Made by a program: the position numbers and the translations under genes
Part shown: positions 57,840-64,000 of the stretch, in pieces
Position numbering within the stretch: position 1 is the first letter of the stretch
Layout: the number at the start of each line of letters is the position of its first letter
DNA from: Cryptomeria japonica
Taxonomy: Eukaryota; Streptophyta; Pinopsida; Cupressales; Cupressaceae
Direction of reading: 5' to 3'
NCBI RefSeq assembly: GCF_030272615.1
Contig: NC_081414.1
Location: 915,501,648 to 915,565,647, forward strand
Length of the DNA: 64,000 bases
Notes under the pieces: generated by a model
Seen by the model: only the letters and a program-made list of their open reading frames with translations
Database searches by the model: none
What the model was told of the DNA's origin: nothing

Positions 57840-57975
57840 CCCCCGGAATATTTAGCCGTTCTAGTCATGGTGTTTGGTATAAGTTGCATGCTTGAAATAG
57901 CAGCTCCTCCTCTTCAACGTTTTGGATGTTACTATCCTTTGCCGTGTCCCACCAAGTGAATTATTCACGTTAAAA
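57840..57975 (+). repeat. Dispersed repeat Y, copy 3 (partial)
   Basis: TATTTAGCCGTTCTAGTCATGG (57848 on), CTCCTCCTCTTCAACG and TTTGCCGTGTCCCACCAAGTG line up with 32500-32705 and 36665-36815. The downstream part seen in copies 1 and 2 is missing or unrecognisable. Confidence 0.6.
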
Positions 57976-58069
57976 GAAAATCACAAGAAGAAAGTACATA
58001 TTATTATCTACCCATAGTACATATTAATGAGCTATCTATTTTTTAGATCAACAAAGTTTTACTCCTTTT

Positions 58070-58480
58070 GCGTGTTTGGAAAATGAGGATAATGATATTT
58101 ACTCAAAATTTATTTATGATGATCATAAATCAATCAATGTATGTAAGATAATTTATCATTTTAAAAGGAGTTTTGATACATGGTATTGGAATTTTTATAG
58201 ATTAATCTTAGCACTTTATCTTTTTTAGATTAGTAATAAATTGAAGTTTAGATTACGTAATGGAAAGTAGTTTTGTTCTTGTTATCATATGTACATCAAC
58301 ATTTTATAAATAGATGCATTGTATTCAAATGTAAATTCCAAGATCTTGATAATAAAAGAGAAGATAGTTATTAAGCATATAAAACCCACATTTGATGAAG
58401 TCAATCATATAAATAGAAAGAATGTACATCAAAAGATTAGTCCTTTAACTAACACACGAGCATATAGAGTGTAAGGCAGA
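58070..58480. repeat. Dispersed repeat X, copy 3 (partial)
   Basis: Matches 59380-59800 and 20320-20745: TTGATGAAGTCAATCATATA (58391), ATTAGTCCTTTAACTAA (58435) and the TATAGAGTGTAA end. More diverged than the other two. Confidence 0.6.
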
Positions 58481-59299
58481 TCTTGTATCAATGACAAATA
58501 TTTTATTTAATATTTGTTTGATCTTCATGTATTTTGCTAGTTTTTAAATATGTTGTCATAATATGAAACATTTTTCATTGAAACAAATTTTATCACACTT
58601 ATTTTCAATCATAATTCCAAGTTTCATATATGTAATCAAGGCCACCATTTGGTTGTTGTATGCAATCAAGATCTAAAAACATGAAATAAAAAATAAAAGA
58701 CAAACTTAAAATCTTATTTGAAAATTTAATTTAAAAATTTAGATTGAGTGTATTTAAGTGATTTGATCTAAAACAATATGGATACTCAGTTTGAAAGCAT
58801 AAAATCAATGTTTTTTAAATAATGAAGATGGATATGATAATTTAATTAAAAAAAATCGTGATTATAAAAACGATGAGTGAAAAGATGAATTTGCAAACTT
58901 TTTGAAGATTAGATGAAAGGTGAAGATTTGATCAAGGATCAAGAGATAACCCATCTAGTTATGGAAACAATTTAGTGAGATAGATTAGTGTTAACTAGAA
59001 TTAGTGGGGAAGATTCTATTTTGAACTTCAAAGAAGATAAAATGAATTATTTAATTAATTATGTGGATATTTTAAATGAGCAAGTTGGCAACTTGAAAAA
59101 TGAGTTAACTAATGTATAAGTTATGAGAAATAATTATAATTTTTATTTTCCATTAGATAATTAGCTCATATTAATTAAATAATTAATAAATATAGATAAT
59201 TAGTGGTGGATGATATTCAGTAATAAATGATTAATGATCAATGATATTGATGTTGGTGTGAATGCATTGTTATGCCTAAATAGTTCATCACTTAGGTCC
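58481..59299. other. No gene recognised
   Basis: About 0.8 kb of AT-rich sequence between two copies of repeat X. Nothing seen in it. Confidence 0.4.
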
Positions 59300-59898
59300 T
59301 ATTAATAATTTTGTACTATTTTATGTATTCATAGTAAATTTTATTGAACCATTTTTTTAACTCAACATAGTTTTAGCACATTTTCATAATTGGGATGTGA
59401 TGATAATGAGGATGTACTAAATAATAATATTTACGATGTTCAAAAATAAATCTAGAAATCATATGCATTTTAGATCATTTTATACAATAAAAGGGTTTTA
59501 ATTTTTGGTATTGGATTTTTTTTGTAGAATAATCTCAATACCTTACCTCTTTCCAAACTAGTAGCTAAATATAAGATTTCACAACACAATTATATTTTGT
59601 AGGTAGGTGCATGAAATTAAAATGAAAATTGTGAGATCTTATTGATAAAAGGGGATATAATCTCATTAGGCATAAAAATGTCCCCACAAACCCCACACTT
59701 GATGAAGTTGGTTATATAGATGGAAATAATACACACTACAATATTAGTCCTTTAACTAATGTGAGAACATGTAGAGTGTAATATTAGAATATTCCAATAG
59801 ATAGTTTTATTATATTATATTTAATACATAATGTAATTTATTAGGAGATAAAATAGGTTTTGAAGGAGCCTCAAAACCCTATAAAAAGATAACTATAG

Positions 59899-60254
59899 TG
59901 TTTAATTTTTCAACACAAAAGATTGCAGGAAAAGCTTGCAAGATTAAATGGCAAACAGAAATGCCTTCCACAAATGAGAGTTGCACAAAAGAATGCTATA
60001 TTACTCAAACTAAAAGAATATAGAATGAATTACAATTATATAATGAGGTGCTTATAGAGAAAGTATAGACCTAAATTTAGGAGAACTAAAGTGCAAGCAT
60101 GAGCAACTAAATAAAGTTCAATTCTAAATAAAGATCAACTAGATGCAGCAAAGCTAAATTAGTTGCACAACTAAAATAATCACTCCTAAGTGAACTAAAG
60201 AAAAAATCATAACTAGTTGTAAAAAAGTAATTAATAGATAAATATGCTCTAGCA
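59899..60254 (-). repeat. 3' LTR of the small element
   Basis: 356 bp, TGCTAGAGCATATT (60254) to ATTAAACA (59899). Confidence 0.85.
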
Positions 60255-61307
60255 CCCCACCTTAGTGAAACTTAGGGTGGGTAGAAAAACTCTAAATGCA
60301 TGAATGCAAAAATGGGTCTTGGCAACAAAAGTTTTGATCAGGTACCCATGTAAATACCAATAAAGTATCTCTAAGTATCTCCAACTCCCAAGAGAAACCA
60401 AGAAAGAATTAGCACCAACAGTAGAAACCCCCCATAATGCTGACAAGGGAGGGGAATGATAGGTTCACTGAAACTGTGTGTCACCATGAAGTGCATGAAG
60501 GAGAATCTAAATGTGCTAAAGAAATTACCTACAACTAAAAAAGGGCATGCAACTAATGCACACATGCATGGGACAAAAATCTCTAGGATCCAATGTTGTC
60601 ATGGAGGAACCATCACCAGACAAAGGTATGATGGAAAAATGAAATACACTACAAAACCTCCTCTGGAACTTTATAATATAGTGCATGTAGAAAATAAGGC
60701 ACAATATAATATGCAAAATCTTCAAAAACCATACGTAAGAGTGGCACTTTTATCTTAGTGTGTCTAAAAGAAAAGAAGTGCTTAAAAAGAATGTTCAAAA
60801 TGCACAAATAGGGAAAATTTCTACAAATACATTTAGGAGAGCTAAAGAGAAGCCATCCACTACAAACTGAAAATTCCCAAAAGCCTAAAAGACCGAGTAA
60901 TCAACCTTGAATTGAAATCACAAAATTATAAATAAAATTTACTCGAGGCATAATATAGAAAAATTAACAACATATGTAAATAGAGGACTCTTAGAGCTTT
61001 CCGATGATATGCAAAAGTTGAAAAAAAAAAGTCTGTTTGCCCAAGTTATGGCCCCGAAAGTGCAAAAAAAGAAGGTTGACTTCAATGGCCTATAGCAGAC
61101 ATATGAAGCAAAATTTGACAAAACCATCTACACAATCAAATCGATGCCATAATCAAATTTCCAACGATATCTCATTTGCCCTATTTTGACTTCATATGGC
61201 AAAGTAATGGGCAGAAAACCAAATGCTTCTTTTTATGGTTTGGAAGGCTTGAAGGGTTCCCAAAAATGGAAAATTTCTAAAAATACTAGCTTTCCAAACA
61301 TAGAGAG

Positions 61308-61443
61308 TTTCTAAAAATAGTAAGCTTCTGAAAAATAGAGACTTTCCAAAAATAGGAAGTTTCAAAAATAACAAGTTTCTAAAAATAGTAAGCTTCTGAA
61401 AAATAGAGACTTTCCAAAAATAGGAAGTTTCAAAAATAAAAAG
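61308..61443. repeat. 68-bp tandem duplication inside the small element
   Basis: 61308-61375 and 61376-61443, starting TTTCTAAAAATAGTAAGCTT, one mismatch. Each unit is built from shorter words of 15-17 bases such as TTTCCAAAAATAG, which also flank it on both sides (61.25-61.52 kb). Confidence 0.9.
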
Positions 61444-61903
61444 TTTCTAAAAATAGAAAATTTCCAAAAATAGAAACTTATTGACAATAGAAACTTGCCA
61501 AGAAAGGAAACTTTTCGAAAATGGAATCTTTGTGAATTTTTTTACAAAGAATTCCCCGATCTCTGATTTTGACAATTTGGCAAGCAATTTTAAGGTTCTG
61601 AGGCCTCCTAAGTGAGATGGTGACCTGTATTTTGGGTCAAATCACCCAAATGTTTTAGTGACACTTTTCTCGAATATTGTGCCCTCAACAAATTTGACCC
61701 CATATTTCAATTGCTTGGATTTTGATGAAACAACAATTGATCTTATAGTTTTTTGATGCTACAAATGTGATGGTGATTCTCATTTTGCTCTAAAGATAAA
61801 AAAAATTCACCCACCACCAAATCCACAAAAAGTGAACCTAGGACCCTACAACACTTCTGACTAAGGAAACCCTCAAAACTTGAGGAGGGGCTTGTTGAAC
61901 CCA

Positions 61904-61916
61904 CACTCTGATACCA
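61904..61916 (-). other. Primer-binding site of the small element
   Basis: TGGTATCAGAGTG on the minus strand, right after the LTR end TTCAACA. Met-tRNA type. Confidence 0.85.
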
Positions 61917-62256
61917 TGTTGAATTTTGCAACACGAAAGATTACAACACAATCTTGCAAGATCAAATGGCAAATAAAAGCACCTTCCACAAATGAGAGCT
62001 ACACAAAAGAATGCTCTATTAGTCAAAAGTAAACAATACAAAATGAATTACAATTGTACAATGAGGTGCTTATAAAGAAAGCACAGAGCTAAATTTAGGA
62101 GTACTAAAGTTGAAACATGAGGAGCTAAATAAAGCTCAACTAGATGCACAAAAGTTAAACTAGGTGCAGAACTAAAATAAGCACTCCTAAGTGAACTTAA
62201 GACAAAAAGAATAACTAATTGTAAAAAAGAAACTAATGGCCAAATATTCTCTAGAA
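61917..62256 (-). repeat. 5' LTR of the small element
   Basis: About 340 bp, from TTCTAGAGAATATT (62256, first bases decayed from TG) to TTCAACA (61917). Confidence 0.8.
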
Positions 62257-63065
62257 TATAGGTGCAAATGAATAGGTTTTCGTCAGGACCAAAAACCCAC
62301 TTACAAAACATTGCTTAAAGATAGAACACATATGGCTGGTCAACAACCCATTAACAACAAATATAAAGAAAATAAAATTGAATAAATCTATTGTTACATC
62401 ATAAAAGGCCATAGCTATAATACAAACTAGCTCAAAGAAACAATAGTCTTGAGCTCCAATAAAAAAATATCATTTATTAGAATGTCTTTTAACAATCACT
62501 TTTCTTTGATGTAGACTTACAAGAACCCTTCACTATCCTCAAGCTCCATCTCAATAGGAGTTGTAGGAAAAAATATGATAACCACCTTTAATATCAACCT
62601 CAATAGGATAAAAGTAGTGTAGTCTTTAAACAATCCTCTTACAACACATCACATCATCTCCCACAAAATGAGTCTCCCCCTCAATATGAAATAGCTCCAC
62701 CTTAACAGGATATACAAAAGAAGAATAGAAAAGTAGATGTTGGAACTCATCATAGCCCACAAAGACACTCTCCACCTCAATAGGAGAAATAAGGATAGGA
62801 TCAAAGGTAAGGGAAGTATAAACCCCCTTGTAGCATCTCTATATCCTTGGAGCAAGAGAATATAGGATATTCTCTAGCCCTAAAACATGGGACCCAAAAG
62901 ATGTTTTACTTAGAAAAATCTCCACCTCAATAGGTGATGCAAGAGTAAACACCATAGTAAGCACATCTTCATCCTGAAAGAGAAAGGGAGGAGGAAAATT
63001 AGAGAAGTGGGTAGTAGAAATAATTATAAACATTGAGAAATAAAATGATTGAATAGTAATAATAA

Positions 63066-63215
63066 TGGTTTTCTTTTTTCTATTTATCCATTTATACTCA
63101 TTTTATTAAAACACAATAAACATTTAGAAATAATTATAAACTTAACCCATATTACAATTTTTGGTTAACTAGTTACTATATATCCTCCACACCTTCTATA
63201 AATCTTTTATTAGTT
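63066..63215. repeat. Dispersed repeat Z, copy 2
   Basis: Counterpart of 49008-49155, sharing TGGTTTTCTTTTTTCTATTT, AGAAATAATTATAAAC and TTAACTAGTTACTATATATC. It starts shortly after the end of repeat X. Confidence 0.7.
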
Positions 63216-64000
63216 GTTGGTTAACATATTTGTCTTTCCTTTAATATTTATATATTTCTTTGAAAATGATGACTCGTGCATACCCTTCATGAAAAAACAA
63301 ATGAACAAACAGTTGGGTGAACCAAGTTTCGGTTTACCCTCTGCATAAGAGTGCAGCTCCCCGTAAGATTTTCAATGAATTTTTATGCAAATAACTCAAA
63401 AAGAAACACATTTTTCACCAGAAAGTGAGAAAGGCATTCATATTCAATTAACAACACAATAAGAATGCTACAAGATAATTATGAATAAATGTAAAGCCCA
63501 TGGACTTAAACTTTGAACATTTCAATTCAATGTAAAACTTATTTTACCAAGCATACTCAAAGTAGCATAAATGTTGATCGATACTTGCTCATGCCTCACA
63601 GGACAAGGGGAATTAGAATCATTTAAACAACAATGTACCACTAATTTTCTTAGATAATAAATTCATAGACTTATGAAGAACTGATAATGAAGTAAAATAT
63701 TTTGTATACAAGCATACATCTCAACAGAGATTTCTCTATCATTCAAACGCACAGATTTGAAGACCATTAATTCTGCAATGCCAAGAAAATTAATTCTGCT
63801 AATTCAAATAAAAAAAATTTGGACCATAAACAAAGCTTGTTGAATTACATTTATAGCCTCCAGGCCCATAGTTCTTTGAAAATAACCCTAAACTTTTAAA
63901 ATCTACCCTAGAGTTAAAAGAAACTGTTTTCTTTGAACTGGAAAAAACTTAAGCGAACAACGGCCACAGACAGGATGATAGCTCATCTGTAAACTAATCA
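63216..64000. other. No gene recognised at right edge
   Basis: AT-rich, with no open frame worth listing. It could be spacer or untranslated sequence of a gene beyond the edge. Confidence 0.35.

Larger units (their letters stand above)
59899..62256 (-). mobile_element. Small non-autonomous LTR element (2358 bp)
   Basis: LTRs 61917-62256 (5', minus strand) and 59899-60254 (3'), 5-bp duplication TATAG at 59894-59898 and 62257-62261, PBS TGGTATCAGAGTG at about 61904-61916, PPT-like AAGGTGGGG just before the 3' LTR (60255-60263). The 1.66-kb interior encodes nothing recognisable. The LTRs differ at 8 of 60 bases in one compared segment, so it is old. It needs the enzymes of another element. Larger than classic TRIMs, so perhaps a small LARD-type or TRIM-like family. 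Confidence 0.85.
59300..63023. repeat. Dispersed repeat X, copy 2 (split)
   Basis: 59300-59893 and 62262-63023 together match 20225-21600. Shared landmarks: TAATCTCAATACCTTACCTC (59531), CCCCACAAACCCCACACTTG (59683), then after the insertion CTTACAAAACATTGCTTAAA (62300) and the CCACCTCAATAGG words (62771, 62922 and variants). The break at 59898/62257 is the insertion site of the small LTR element. Confidence 0.75.

Noticed and set aside
61192-61374. Repetitive minus-strand ORF
   Set aside because: Translation of a tandem repeat. No start context or coding support.
1-64000. CRISPR array, riboswitch, operon or phage features
   Set aside because: Spliced plant gene, LINEs and plant LTR elements show nuclear plant DNA. 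The short repeats found are degenerate or simple tandem, without spacer structure.

Overview
The window is plant nuclear DNA, AT-rich, poor in genes and packed with old, nested, mutated retrotransposons. One well-preserved host gene is visible: a plant-type laccase with the six-exon structure usual for that family. The sparse genes, strongly diverged LTR pairs and a gene intron swollen by transposons suggest a large-genome seed plant. A conifer or other gymnosperm is my guess, but nothing in the sequence proves it.

Layout. From 1 to 16.8 kb, two head-to-tail copies of one non-autonomous, Sirevirus-like LTR element lie on the minus strand and share the LTR at 3138-4037. The second copy is split by a 7.9-kb Ty3/gypsy chromovirus (7257-15169) with a GCATC target duplication. 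The array itself landed in the protease region of an older copia element (16.8-20.1 kb). From 20 to 45 kb there are mostly decayed fragments: repeat X (20.2-21.6 kb), gypsy-like and copia-like LTRs, a gag remnant, repeat Y (32.5 and 36.7 kb, the second split by a 1468-bp solo LTR with a CTGAG duplication), and a LINE on the minus strand (41.0-42.9 kb).

From 45 to 53.3 kb lies the laccase locus on the minus strand: a 3'-end laccase pseudogene (45.0-45.7 kb), then the laccase gene itself (46801-53216). Its third intron is about 4.1 kb and contains a tRNA-derived SINE, repeat Z and a 5'-truncated LINE (49557-51709) with a 16-bp target duplication. From 53 to 64 kb come spacer DNA, a second decayed copy of the LINE-associated ORF (56.3-57.3 kb), further copies of repeats Y, X and Z, and a 2.36-kb non-autonomous LTR element (59899-62256) with a TATAG duplication.

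How it fits together. The laccase should be a secreted copper oxidase acting in the cell wall, and its mRNA carries a partial match to the conserved miR397 target site. Everything else is transposon sediment whose insertion order can be read from the nesting. The most unusual content is an uncharacterised ORF family carried by the LTR element (1-1551 and 4700-6402) and a similar-looking ORF carried downstream of the RNase H domain in the intronic LINE (50024-51544), repeated at 56.3-57.3 kb.
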